Shown here piece by piece: positions 1-7,829 of a stretch of DNA of 22,735 nt. The translations under genes were made by a program, and so were the position numbers. The notes beneath the pieces were generated by a model that did not search any database, was not told the origin of the DNA, and worked only from the letters and a program-made list of their open reading frames with translations. Origin of the DNA: an uncultured Dorea sp. (lineage in GTDB: Bacteria; Bacillota; Clostridia; Lachnospirales; Lachnospiraceae); the NCBI GenBank assembly GCA_910584265.1, contig CAJTZE010000052.1, positions 1-22,735 on the forward strand, given 5' to 3'. Numbering within the stretch: the first letter of the stretch is position 1; each line of letters opens with the position of its first letter.

Positions 1-1
1 T

Positions 2-793
2 GTTTCTGAACAACTCAATTATATCAAAACCAGACGGTTTCATGCTATTTTTATGTCAGTTATTATTGAATTTTCAAGGTGCATAGGTACTTATTCAAGT
101 GCGAAGTTTGAGTTTATAAATAAAAATGACAAAGATAGTAATAACGATATTATTATTAAAAAGAATGTTAAAGTCATAACAAACGAAACAGAACCCGAAA
201 GGCAACCTATAAAAGTAACTGATGATGAGCTCATATTTAGTAATAATCCTCATTATGCCAAAGAAGACGTCATTGTTGCCGGTATACTTGATGTTGCACC
301 AAAGGGATTTATTCGTAAAGTTTTAAGTGTTGAAAAGGATGATTCACAATATATCGTACATACAGAATACGCCGTATTGACAGATGTTTTTGAAGAACTG
401 CATTTAACAAAAAATTTTTTATTTACTCCCGATGGTATCAACGAAACAGATTCTAACGGTCAAATTGGAACGTCAGCGAATTTTCGTAATGTCACACAAG
501 CCAAAGCATATTTAGATAGGCAGACGATAGATTCATCCATGATTTCAAAAGTATCCACTACTGACGATACCAATACAGATTATCTATTCTATAAAGAATT
601 TGAAGAAGAAATTAAAGGTAACATCTCCTTAACGGGTTCTGTTGGATTTAATGTTTGGGAAGAAATGACATTTGATATCAGCCATAATGATATTATCTTT
701 GGAATGGCTTTACACAATGAAACAAACGGAGAACTCTTTGTTGGTTACAATGATGATATAATAGAAGAAAAAAATACCAAAAAGAAATTTTAA
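2..793 (+). pseudogene. N-terminal part of a frameshifted beta-rich surface-type protein (5' end outside window)
   Basis: The reading frame is open from the window edge, so the true start lies upstream; the ATG at 53 is probably internal and has no clear ribosome site. The protein is polar and beta-strand-like, rich in Asp, Glu, Asn and Thr, with a segment (about residues 70-125 from that ATG) of the form 'EDVIVAG..' to 'AVLTDVFEEL' that resembles repeats found in secreted Firmicutes proteins. No catalytic motif is visible. The frame ends at 791-793 just after a run of seven A at 768-774. The -1 frame is open from 757 and continues as the next entry. Restoring one A would fuse the two into a protein of at least 630 residues. 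This is therefore probably one gene broken by a one-base loss, a sequencing error, or a slippage site. Base composition is clearly more AT-rich than the genes from 4239 onward, suggesting transfer. Function unknown. Confidence 0.6.
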
Positions 794-801
794 AAAAACA
801 A

Positions 802-1953
802 TTGCCAGATTTTGAATTTATGATAAGCGGTATTCCTTTTGTAGTAACAAATGAACTTCTTTTAGACATTAAAGGAAATGCAAAAATGGAAGGCGCATTC
901 GGAACTTCTATTGGACTTGAATCTGAAAATACCAGTGGTTTTTTATATAACAGCAAAAATAATAAAGTGGACGACATAACAAAGAAAGAATATTTTTCTA
1001 ATGGTCTGGAGTGGAGTACAGAAGCTAAAATGTCCGGCGAAAGCTCGGCAAGCGCGTTATTACATATTGTGTCAAAACTTTATGATTGTACTGGTACAGA
1101 TATTGCAGTTGGAATTTCTGGTGAAGCAAATGGAGAAGTTTGTTTTAGTCCGAATGAAAGTATAGATGGTTTAAATTATGCCGGAAGTATTGAGTTGGCA
1201 ATTAAGCCAAAACTTCAAGGAACTTTAGCAGTATCAGTTCCAGTTATTGATAAAAAATTAATTGAACAACCTCTTTTTCGTATTAGCTTAAAACCATTTT
1301 GGGAAAAGCATTGGACTTCCAGTGAAAACTGGGAACTAGATTTGGAAAATGCTGATACCACAGAAAATACTGAAGAATTAGACTACACATATCATACGAA
1401 ATTCGGTGATGTAAATATGATTACATATCCTCAATTTGCATTTGATTATTTGGACGGATGGACAATCTCTCAAGAGGAAGTTACACAAAATGGAGAAACT
1501 GTAATTCTAACAAATGAGCGTGGTGTTACGATTACCTTTTCACATATAGGCGGTGTTGCAGAGGGCGAATTAGAACTCGGAGGTTCTACTACAGACATGA
1601 GACGGGTAAACATCAGTAAAGTTGCAGATTCAAAATTTACGCCTTCATATGTGCAAGGAAGTGATTATTCCAATCTAGGAAAGTTTATGGTAGCACAACA
1701 GAAAGTAACTGGTCAACTGGATATGTTATTAGATTCTGATTTTAAAGATGTTGATGGAGCTATCTCATATGCTGTTCTTCCCGAATCCCGACAGGGAATT
1801 GATGATGATGTAAGACATCCTAATATCGTGCAATTCGCATTCTGGTATAGTGGATATATTTCGTTTGTAGCAGAATCGCCAAATGGTCAATTTTCAGCAA
1901 ATGAAGAACAAGAACTCATAAAGATTTTATCTAGCTTTAGAGTAGAATCTTAG
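802..1953 (+). pseudogene. C-terminal part of the same frameshifted surface-type protein
   Basis: This frame could in principle start at the TTG at 802, but no ribosome site precedes it. The frame is open back to 757, and the joined reading across the A-run (..EEKKYQKEILKKQLPDFEF..) is smooth, so I read this as the second half of the gene entering from the left edge. Up to about residue 190 it continues the beta-sandwich-like pattern. After an acidic linker near residues 185-195, the last 180 residues look like a separate domain ('ITYPQFAFDYLDGWTISQEEV' onward, then 'HPNIVQFAFWYSGYISFVAESP'), resembling the small globular domains at the C-termini of secreted lipoproteins. No sortase LPXTG motif or transmembrane tail is present. 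A strong terminator follows 10 bases after the stop. Function unknown; I am more confident that it is continuous with the previous frame than of any role. Confidence 0.6.
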
Positions 1954-1962
1954 ATATAATCA

Positions 1963-2003
1963 AGGGATATTCCAAAAGACTGTATTGGAATATCCCTTTT
2001 TCA
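1963..2003 (+). terminator. Rho-independent terminator of the surface-protein gene
   Basis: A perfect 13-bp stem (AGGGATATTCCAA at 1963-1975 pairing with 1985-1997) with a 9-base loop is followed by a T-run. It starts 10 bases after the stop codon at 1951-1953. Confidence 0.9.
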
Positions 2004-2007
2004 ATTT

Positions 2008-2048
2008 TGGGGATTTACAATTGTTATATTTCCGCTTGTAAATCCCCA
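2008..2048. repeat. 13-bp inverted repeat in non-coding DNA
   Basis: TGGGGATTTACAA at 2008-2020 is perfectly complementary to 2036-2048, with a 15-base loop. It overlaps a second small inverted repeat (CACTC/GAGTG at 2047-2059). There is no T-run after it, so it is not an ordinary terminator. It lies between the surface gene's terminator and the integration-site-like region, and could be a protein-binding site or the end of a mobile element. The roughly 460 bases between 1954 and 2414 hold no coding frame I would support. Confidence 0.55.
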
Positions 2049-2206
2049 CTCTTCGAGTGCCTACGGTAAAGGGATTGACAAGCTCTTTTTATAGTCCTAC
2101 ATATATTGCTATTATAATTCATGAAACATTCGTATACAAAATGTCCAATATCATATTTTGAATTTTTTGGATGATATGCGTTTCCTCCAATCTTTTGTTA
2201 ATTTAA

Positions 2207-2236
2207 CAGAACACATCAGAACACAATAGAACATTT
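2207..2236. repeat. Three tandem 10-bp direct repeats (iteron-like)
   Basis: CAGAACACAT, CAGAACACAA and TAGAACATTT follow each other without gaps, giving AGAACA every 10 bases, one helical turn. Such helically phased repeats are typical of integrase arm-type or excisionase binding sites, or replication iterons. They lie about 75 bases left of a tRNA-3'-end-like sequence, so an integrase arm site is the more attractive reading. The repeat is directly visible; the role is inference. Confidence 0.5.
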
Positions 2237-2312
2237 TATATAGACATCTTAAAGTTCTGAAAGTGTTGTAAATACAAGGGATTTTAGAATTGTATGAAAT
2301 GTTAATCCGGTA

Positions 2313-2331
2313 TTCGATTCTCTCATCCCCT
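2313..2331 (+). other. Possible attachment-site core: tRNA T-loop/acceptor-like 3' end remnant
   Basis: TTCGATT at 2313-2319 matches a tRNA T-loop, followed by a CTCTC half-stem and ATCCCCT, which could be a 3' acceptor strand. The five bases upstream (CGGTA) do not pair with CTCTC, so no complete tRNA is present; the left arm appears replaced. A terminator follows immediately, as after a tRNA or tmRNA gene. Integrating elements that use tRNA 3' ends leave exactly this kind of remnant at one end. Evidence is suggestive only. Confidence 0.25.
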
Positions 2332-2336
2332 GTTAA

Positions 2337-2362
2337 AACCGTCGTATTCCGGCGGTTTTTTT
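2337..2362 (+). terminator. Rho-independent terminator in non-coding region
   Basis: AACCGTCG at 2337-2344 pairs with CGGCGGTT at 2350-2357 (one G-U pair), with loop TATTC, and runs into a T-tract. No gene on the plus strand directly precedes it, so it probably belonged to the RNA gene whose remnant may sit at 2313-2331, or ends a transcript from the left. Confidence 0.75.
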
Positions 2363-2414
2363 CTGTCAGGAGATATATGAAGGTTTTATTGATACGCTCT
2401 GGGATGTTCTTATT

Positions 2415-2594
2415 TTATCTGCGGTCTTCGGATTCCATATGTTCCAATGCATATTCACAGGCTTGAATTACAAAACCCGAAAAGGTGACTTCCTGACTTT
2501 CTATTGCTTCATTTATCTTCTCCGCTAAAGGTAAGGGAAACCGGATAGTTTTATTTTCGCTTTCTTTTTTATTCGGTTATAATTGAAATGCCAT
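2415..2594 (-). pseudogene. Ribbon-helix-helix (YlcI/YnfO-like) small protein with stop at codon 6
   Basis: Reading the minus strand from an ATG at 2594 gives MAFQL, a TAA at 2577-2579, and then in the same frame PNKKESENKTIRFPLPLAEK..., ending at the TAA at 2415-2417. The 'ENKTIRFPLPL' strand followed by two predicted helices ('AEKINEAIES', 'FSGFVIQACEYALEHM') matches the small ribbon-helix-helix proteins common in clostridia, which are DNA-binding and often antitoxin-like or plasmid-type. There is no ATG, GTG or TTG after the stop, so the likely cause is a Lys AAA to TAA change at codon 6 of a 59-residue gene. A ribosome-like AGGCGG lies upstream. No partner toxin is visible next to it. I am fairly confident of the family resemblance, less of the exact subfamily. 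Confidence 0.6.
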
Positions 2595-2807
2595 ATGCAG
2601 TACCGCCTATTATTCATATAATATTGCATATTTGAAAAATGTGCCGCTACAGTTATGCAGTCTTGTGGCGGAAATATATTGTTGGAAGTTGATAAAAATG
2701 GTAATGTTTTAAACAGGTGGAAAAAGGATTAATAAGTCTGTTACGGATAGGAGCGCCCGGAGGACTGCAGAGGAGGAGATAGAAACCTGAAGTTCAAGGA
2801 CCGCCAT

Positions 2808-3572
2808 TTAGAGTTTTTGGAACTTATTCGGTGTTTCTTTTTGGATGCGCAGACGGTTTATTTTGTTCCACATCAGATGAAACAGGCCTGCGCCAATTAT
2901 GGATGAGGTTATATAGGCGGCGATTCCGCAGCCATTGCCCAGTGCATCCGTTATATGGCAGAATACCTTCTGGTGCATATAGTAATGCGGGCTGATATAG
3001 AACATATTAATAATCCCATACCGGTGGAATGTCAGGTTGAAGATGGTCGCGGCTGTGCAGCATACAAGATATAGTGTTACGCTGAACTGCCAGCCTTTCC
3101 ATGAATGGCAGCTGTTGCTGCTTAATCCGCTGACACAGCCAAGGATGATCAGCAGAATATGCCATATATAGGAATGGAGTGTCAGCGGCAGGTATCCATA
3201 GTGCATGCCGCTGGTATCAAAGAATACAAAGATTCCGCCAAGCATTCCGAAATCCATCAGAAATGCCTTTAGTAAGGAGCAGAGCCTGTCCGCACGGGTC
3301 TGGAGAAATGGAATATGTTTCCGTATGCGGGCAGAGGATAAAAAGCCGATGGCCAGACAGACATACATAGGGATGCTGCACAGCTGGAAGGGAAAATGCC
3401 ACCAGCTGTAGGTGCCATGGTTTATTGTAAAGGTAAGCGTCCACTGTTTCCATATTTCGCTGATCAGCATCAATATGCCGCAGAAGGCGTAACCATTTCG
3501 GGACGCCGGAAAGCACCCGCCTTTCGGGCGGATGCTGTGCGTTATGGTATAAAAATGATTGGAAAGCGCCAT
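2808..3572 (-). CDS. YwaF/TMEM164-type integral membrane protein (TIGR02206-like)
   Basis: A 254-residue protein with about six hydrophobic segments. The motif 'YSWWHFPFQLCSIPMY' near the end of the second segment and 'GGIFVFFDTSG.HYGYLPLTLHSYIWH' in the middle match the YwaF family of Bacillus and clostridia, distantly related to eukaryotic TMEM164. The conserved His and Cys of 'WHFPFQLC' and the later His of 'LHSYIWH' are the family's signature positions; the bacterial role is not established. I start at the ATG at 3572 (MALSNHF) because GGAGGG lies about 8 bases upstream; in-frame ATGs further up (3629, 3587) have no ribosome site. The C-terminus is basic (KINRLRIQKETPNKFQKL). It follows the small gene ending at 3639 by 66 bases on the same strand, so they may be cotranscribed. 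Confidence 0.8.
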   Translation of the reverse strand: MALSNHFYTITHSIRPKGGCFPASRNGYAFCGILMLISEIWKQWTLTFTINHGTYSWWHFPFQLCSIPMYVCLAIGFLSSARIRKHIPFLQTRADRLCSLLKAFLMDFGMLGGIFVFFDTSGMHYGYLPLTLHSYIWHILLIILGCVSGLSSNSCHSWKGWQFSVTLYLVCCTAATIFNLTFHRYGIINMFYISPHYYMHQKVFCHITDALGNGCGIAAYITSSIIGAGLFHLMWNKINRLRIQKETPNKFQKL

Positions 3573-3638
3573 GTGATATCCCTCCATTCCCAGACAGGCA
3601 TGTTTCAAAGGCTTTTTGTGCCCCTGCACTGATTCCGG

Positions 3639-3977
3639 CTAGGAATACTTTGGTAAATCTTCCTGGAATGCTGAAATTTGTGTTTTCAGTCCGTCAGAGG
3701 CAGATTCCGGCAGGGATGATAAAAGCCCTTCCATATTTCTGCGGATAAGCCCCGGATTGTAAGGAATTTCCAAAGCAAGATCGCTGTATGCGCGCAGCTT
3801 ATTGAAATAGAAGGACGTTTCCTGTTCTTCTCCTGCATTCCGGCACATGCCGTACATGTGGACACAGTCCGACGCATCAATGTCGGAGCACTTTCTGCAT
3901 ATCCATTTCCCGAGAAAATAATAAGTTCCGCCGAGATCATAAAGAAATCCCGGAAGTGTAAGCAGCTGTTCTAGCAT
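3639..3977 (-). CDS. Hypothetical protein, 112 residues, Cys-containing
   Basis: I do not recognise this gene. The start at 3977 (MLEQLLTLPGF) is chosen because AAGGAGGT lies about 8 bases upstream; a longer frame to 4115 would run through a promoter-like inverted repeat. The protein is soluble and mostly helical. It has four cysteines clustered between residues about 26 and 46 (C-x2-C, then C..C in 'DCVHMYGMC'), which could bind metal or form disulfides, then 'FNKLRAYSDLALEIPYNPGLIRRN' and a mildly acidic tail. The upstream region contains a perfect inverted repeat at 3997-4018 that may be its operator. It precedes the YwaF-like gene on the same strand. Confidence 0.6.
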   Translation of the reverse strand: MLEQLLTLPGFLYDLGGTYYFLGKWICRKCSDIDASDCVHMYGMCRNAGEEQETSFYFNKLRAYSDLALEIPYNPGLIRRNMEGLLSSLPESASDGLKTQISAFQEDLPKYS

Positions 3978-3996
3978 AGATTGTACCTCCTTGCAG

Positions 3997-4018
3997 CGGT
4001 TATAAATTAGTATAACCG
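3997..4018. promoter_or_regulatory. Perfect 8-bp inverted repeat, probable operator of the 3639-3977 gene
   Basis: CGGTTATA at 3997-4004 and TATAACCG at 4011-4018 are perfect inverted arms with a 6-base centre, ending 20 bases before the start codon at 3977. On the minus strand the arm contains a TATACT that could serve as a -10. The layout suits a repressor or MerR-type site. No dedicated regulator is adjacent. Confidence 0.4.
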
Positions 4019-4148
4019 TCTTTTTTATAACAATACCATATTTTGGGCATTTGCGGTGCCTTAACTTGATATGGCAGGAAGTTTTTTGGAAATAATTAAA
4101 AATAATGCTTTTCATTCTGGATATTTTGTGGTAACATTACTTTTACAC

Positions 4149-4164
4149 ACACTATATATTGTGG
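4149..4164 (+). promoter_or_regulatory. NrdR box upstream of nrdD
   Basis: ACACTATATATTGTGG matches the NrdR consensus (ACACWATATATWGTGT) at 15 of 16 positions. NrdR represses ribonucleotide reductase genes in response to ATP/dATP. A degenerate second copy (TCTGGATATTTTGTGG, 4116-4131) lies 33 bases upstream, about the three-turn spacing seen for paired boxes. A -10-like TATAAT sits at 4203-4208 without a clear -35. Confidence 0.75.
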
Positions 4165-4238
4165 TGATGGTGTCTGGGGGCGGATTGCTTCCAGATAAGC
4201 GGTATAATCAGAAAATGGTCTGAGAGGAGAGTATTAAG

Positions 4239-6428
4239 GTGAAAACAGTAGTCAGGAACAAAGTAATTAAGAGAAACGGCGAAGAAGTTTCCTTCGATAT
4301 ATCGAAGATTGTTAATGCAATTAATGCGGCGAATCAAGAGGTAGAGAATATTTATAAGATGAATAAATATCAGGTGCGGGCGATCGCGGATGATATTGCA
4401 CAGCAGGTGCAGCGCATGTCCCATGCTGTCCACGTTGAGGATATTCAAGATATGGTAGAGACCAGCATTATGGGAATGCGGGGATATGAGGTTGCGCAGA
4501 AGTATGTGCGTTACCGTTATAAGAGAGAGCTTGCCCGCAAGTCGAATACGACGGATAACGGGATCCTTGCTCTCATTGAGCATTTGAATGAAGAAGTGAA
4601 TCAGGAAAATTCCAATAAGAACCCGGTGATCAATTCTACGCAGAGAGATTATATGGCAGGCGAGGTGAGTAAGGACCTGACCAAACGCGTACTGCTTCCA
4701 GAGGAGATTGTACAGGCGCATGAGGAGGGGATCATTCATTTCCATGATTCGGATTATTTTGCGCAGAAGGAGCATAACTGTGACCTGATCAATCTGGAGG
4801 ACATGCTGCAGAACGGCACAGTTATCAGCGAAACACTGATCGAGAAGCCCCACAGTTTTTTTACAGCCTGCAATGTGACGACGCAGATTGTGGCACAGGT
4901 TGCAAGTAACCAGTATGGGGGACAGTCCTTTACGCTTGCGCATCTTGCGCCTTTTGTAGATATAAGCAGGCAGAAACTGAAGAAGGGTGTCATCGAAGAG
5001 CGCCGGGAGTGCGGCGAGAGCATGGACGAAGAGATTATTAGTAAGATTACTGAGAAACGTTTGAGAGACGAGGTAAAGAGTGGTATCCAGACAATCCAGT
5101 ATCAACTGATCACGCTGATGACCTGTAATGGACAGGCGCCCTTTGTGACCATGTTTATGTATCTGGATGAGGTTCCGGAAGGACAGGAGCGGGATGACCT
5201 TGCTATGATCATCGAGGAAGTGCTCAGGCAGAGGATGCAGGGCGTTAAGAATGAGAAGGGCGTGTGGATCACACCTGCATTTCCAAAGCTGATCTATGTA
5301 CTGGATGAGGATAATATCACAGAAGAGTCCAAATACTGGGAGCTGACGAAGCTTGCGGCAGAGTGCACTGCTAAACGCATGGTTCCGGATTATATTTCTG
5401 CGAAGATGATGCGGGAGTTAAAGCAGGGCAACGTATATACCTGTATGGGCTGCCGGTCTTTTCTGACGGTGGAGGATTCCCAGAGGAACCCGGATGGAAG
5501 CCATAAGTTCTACGGACGGTTCAATCAGGGTGTTGTGACTATCAATCTGGTTGATGCGGCATGTTCGGCAAAGGGTAATATGGAACGGTTCTGGAAGATT
5601 TTGGATGAGAGGCTGGAGCTGTGCCACAGGGCGCTCAGATGCCGTCATGAGAGACTGCTTGGAACGATTTCAGATGTGGCGCCGATTCTGTGGCAGTACG
5701 GGGCGCTTGCAAGGCTGAAGAAGGGCGAGAAGATTGATAAGCTGTTATATAATGGGTATTCAACGATTTCCCTGGGGTATGCAGGCCTCTATGAGATGTG
5801 CGTGAGAATGCTGGGGAAATCCCACACGGATCCGGAGGCAAGGGAATTTGCCCTGCAGGTTATGCAGCATCTGAACGATAAATGCAGAGAGTGGAGGGAA
5901 GCGGAGAATATCAGCTATTCGGTATATGGAACACCGATGGAGTCTACTACTTATAAGTTTGCAAAGTGCCTTCAGAAGCGGTTTGGGATTATTCCGGGAG
6001 TAACCGACAAGAACTATATTACCAACAGCTATCACGTACATGTGACGGAGGAAATCAACGCATTTGATAAGCTGAAATTTGAGGCGGAGTTCCAGAAGCT
6101 GTCGCCGGGCGGAGCGATCAGTTATGTGGAGGTTCCCAATATGCAGCAGAACATTCCGGCGGTGCTTTCCGTTATGAAGTTTATCTATGATAATATTATG
6201 TATGCGGAACTGAACACTAAGAGCGATTTCTGCGAATGCTGCGGATACGACGGAGAGATCCAGATCAAAGAGGATGAGTCCGGAAAACTGATCTGGGAGT
6301 GCCCGAATTGCGGTAATCAGGATCAGAATAAGATGGCTGTGGCCAGAAGGACCTGCGGATATATCGGGACGCAGTTCTGGAATCAGGGCAGGACACAGGA
6401 GATAAAAGACAGAGTATTACACTTGTAG
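4239..6428 (+). CDS. nrdD: Anaerobic (class III) ribonucleoside-triphosphate reductase, large subunit
   Basis: Reduces ribonucleoside triphosphates to deoxynucleotides under strict anaerobiosis using a glycyl radical, with formate as the usual reductant. At 729 residues it has the normal family length. The N-terminal ~95 residues form an ATP-cone ('KRNGEEVSFDISKIVNAINAAN'), which senses ATP/dATP. The barrel follows ('NGQAPFVT', 'NQGVVTINL'). Near the C-terminus are the Zn-binding cysteines 'CECCGYDG' and 'CPNCG' and the glycyl radical loop 'RRTCGYIGTQFWNQG', with the radical glycine at about residue 707. The start is a GTG with GAGAGGAGAG about 8 bases upstream. An NrdR box lies 75 bases upstream and a strong terminator follows. 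Its activase nrdG is 870 bases downstream, separated by tdk on the other strand, rather than directly adjacent as in many genomes. Confidence 0.97.
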   Translation: MKTVVRNKVIKRNGEEVSFDISKIVNAINAANQEVENIYKMNKYQVRAIADDIAQQVQRMSHAVHVEDIQDMVETSIMGMRGYEVAQKYVRYRYKRELARKSNTTDNGILALIEHLNEEVNQENSNKNPVINSTQRDYMAGEVSKDLTKRVLLPEEIVQAHEEGIIHFHDSDYFAQKEHNCDLINLEDMLQNGTVISETLIEKPHSFFTACNVTTQIVAQVASNQYGGQSFTLAHLAPFVDISRQKLKKGVIEERRECGESMDEEIISKITEKRLRDEVKSGIQTIQYQLITLMTCNGQAPFVTMFMYLDEVPEGQERDDLAMIIEEVLRQRMQGVKNEKGVWITPAFPKLIYVLDEDNITEESKYWELTKLAAECTAKRMVPDYISAKMMRELKQGNVYTCMGCRSFLTVEDSQRNPDGSHKFYGRFNQGVVTINLVDAACSAKGNMERFWKILDERLELCHRALRCRHERLLGTISDVAPILWQYGALARLKKGEKIDKLLYNGYSTISLGYAGLYEMCVRMLGKSHTDPEAREFALQVMQHLNDKCREWREAENISYSVYGTPMESTTYKFAKCLQKRFGIIPGVTDKNYITNSYHVHVTEEINAFDKLKFEAEFQKLSPGGAISYVEVPNMQQNIPAVLSVMKFIYDNIMYAELNTKSDFCECCGYDGEIQIKEDESGKLIWECPNCGNQDQNKMAVARRTCGYIGTQFWNQGRTQEIKDRVLHL

Positions 6429-6444
6429 ATAGAATGAGAGAGGG

Positions 6445-6476
6445 AAGGGCGCGCTGCTTCGGCAGCGCGCCCTTGT
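6445..6476 (+). terminator. Terminator after nrdD with TTCG tetraloop
   Basis: A perfect 13-bp GC-rich stem (6445-6457 with 6462-6474) is capped by the very stable TTCG loop. The T-run on the plus strand is short (TTG). On the minus strand AAGGGC is not followed by a T-run either, so it may act mainly as a block between the convergent nrdD and tdk genes. Confidence 0.8.
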
Positions 6477-6520
6477 AATTACTATTCATTTTGTCCGCCC
6501 GTCAGATAAAAATTTGAAAG

Positions 6521-7096
6521 CTATATGCGCGTCCGGGGACCGAGCTTTCCTTCTTTGAAATGCTTCCGGCACAGCGCTGTGTAGCAGTCGTTGCCGCCTA
6601 CTACGATTTGTGAGCCGGTGCGGATGATCTCTCCGTCCTCGGTAAAGCGGGTGTTGCAGCTTGCGCCTTCCCCGCACCAGCAGACAGTTTTTAATTCCTC
6701 AATGACATCTGCCCATGCGAGAAGCCACATGCTTCCTTCAAACAGCTCCCGGCGGAAATCGGTGCGGAGGCCGTAACAGATCACAGGGATTTCTAAGTCA
6801 TCTACAATGTGTTCAAAAAATTCGATGTCAGATTTCCTGCAGAATTGTGCTTCATCAATGATGACGCAGTCGTATCTGCGCAGCTCAAAGTCCTCCATTG
6901 CAGTAACGTCCTCTACATATTTACATGCATGCTCCAAGCCCATACGGCTCCGGATCACACCCTTGTCGCGGGTGTCCAGCTTTGGCTTGGCCAGAAGAGC
7001 CTCCTTGCCGCGCTCATAATAATTATAGGCGGCCATTAGGGCATTTGCGGTTTTGGAGCTTCCCATTGCTCCGTGTCGAAAATATAATTTAGCCAT
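6521..7096 (-). CDS. tdk: Thymidine kinase (type II)
   Basis: Phosphorylates thymidine to dTMP in the salvage pathway. The 191-residue protein has the P-loop 'GAMGSSKT' at residues 9-16, the Walker B-type 'CVIIDEAQF' near residue 87, the lasso and substrate region 'YGLRTDFRRELF', and the structural zinc cysteines 'CWCGEGASC' and 'CRKHF'. The start at 7096 has AAGGA 10 bases upstream; a longer frame reaching 7198 adds a tail with no homology and is rejected. It is convergent with nrdD and divergent from nrdG, so three dNTP-supply genes sit together although not in one operon. Confidence 0.96.
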   Translation of the reverse strand: MAKLYFRHGAMGSSKTANALMAAYNYYERGKEALLAKPKLDTRDKGVIRSRMGLEHACKYVEDVTAMEDFELRRYDCVIIDEAQFCRKSDIEFFEHIVDDLEIPVICYGLRTDFRRELFEGSMWLLAWADVIEELKTVCWCGEGASCNTRFTEDGEIIRTGSQIVVGGNDCYTALCRKHFKEGKLGPRTRI

Positions 7097-7295
7097 AGTG
7101 TAGTCCTTTGAAATATTTTTTAATAAAGTAAAGATATTATGCACAGCTTTACTCAGTTTACCACAGAAAGCAGAAAAAGGGGAGAAAAATTGCGGCAATC
7201 TTCTTGAAATAGGGATGGCGCAGGAGAGATTTGTAATTTATAATGAAAGTAGGATCATTGTGCAGGGATACTATATAGAATAAAGAGGTAGAGGC

Positions 7296-7808
7296 ATGTA
7301 TTATGGAAGTATAAAGAGATATGATATTGCAGACGGCCCGGGTGTACGGGTCAGCTTATTTGTGTCCGGCTGCAGGCATCACTGTAAAGGATGCTTTAAT
7401 GCGGAGACCTGGGATTTTGAATATGGCAGGCCGTATACCAGGGAGACGGAGGATGAGATTATCTGTCTGCTAGGAGATAACTATATTCAAGGGCTTACAG
7501 TGTTAGGAGGAGAGCCTTTCGAGCCGGAAAATCAGCCGGAGGTGGCACGGCTCCTTAAGAGAGTAAAGGAGACTTATCCGAAGAAGGACATCTGGTGCTA
7601 TTCTGGATACCTCTATGATGTGGATATGCAGGAGGGAGGATGCGTCTATACGGATGTGACAGAGGAGATGCTTTCTTGCATTGATGTGCTGGTGGACGGT
7701 GAGTTTGTGGAAGAAGAGAAGGATATTACACTCTTATTCCGGGGCAGCAGGAATCAGCGCCTGATTGTTCTGAAGGACGGCAGGGACACAGGCAGGTATG
7801 GCGTATAG
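7296..7808 (+). CDS. nrdG: Anaerobic ribonucleotide reductase activating protein (radical SAM)
   Basis: Uses a [4Fe-4S] cluster and S-adenosylmethionine to generate the glycyl radical on NrdD. The 170-residue length is usual. The radical SAM cysteines are in 'CRHHCKGC' at residues 26, 30 and 33, preceded by the typical 'DGPGVRVSLFVSGC'. 'VLGGEPFEPENQPEV' is the GGE motif that binds the SAM methionine end, and 'DIWCYSGY' is the usual strand after it. The start has AGAGGTAGAGG upstream. It is followed after 21 bases by an oxidoreductase gene. A weak NrdR-like half-site (ACTATATAG, 7270-7278) overlaps a possible -10, but is too degenerate to claim. Confidence 0.95.
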   Translation: MYYGSIKRYDIADGPGVRVSLFVSGCRHHCKGCFNAETWDFEYGRPYTRETEDEIICLLGDNYIQGLTVLGGEPFEPENQPEVARLLKRVKETYPKKDIWCYSGYLYDVDMQEGGCVYTDVTEEMLSCIDVLVDGEFVEEEKDITLLFRGSRNQRLIVLKDGRDTGRYGV

Positions 7809-7829
7809 GGAGAAAACAGGGAGGATTTT

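Noticed and set aside
2605..2732. Short plus-strand frame ending LLEVDKNGNVLNRWKKD
   Set aside because: Only about 40 codons, no ribosome site and no recognisable family. It might be the end of a lost gene, but evidence is too thin. I see nothing else in 2595-2807.
4152..5105. A 317-codon minus-strand frame opposite nrdD
   Set aside because: Lies over the conserved ATP-cone and barrel of nrdD and the NrdR box; leucine/histidine-rich composition of an antisense shadow.
7268..7283. A possible NrdR box before nrdG (ATACTATATAGAATAA)
   Set aside because: Only about 11 of 16 positions match and the right half lacks GTG; the AT-rich -10 region explains the resemblance.
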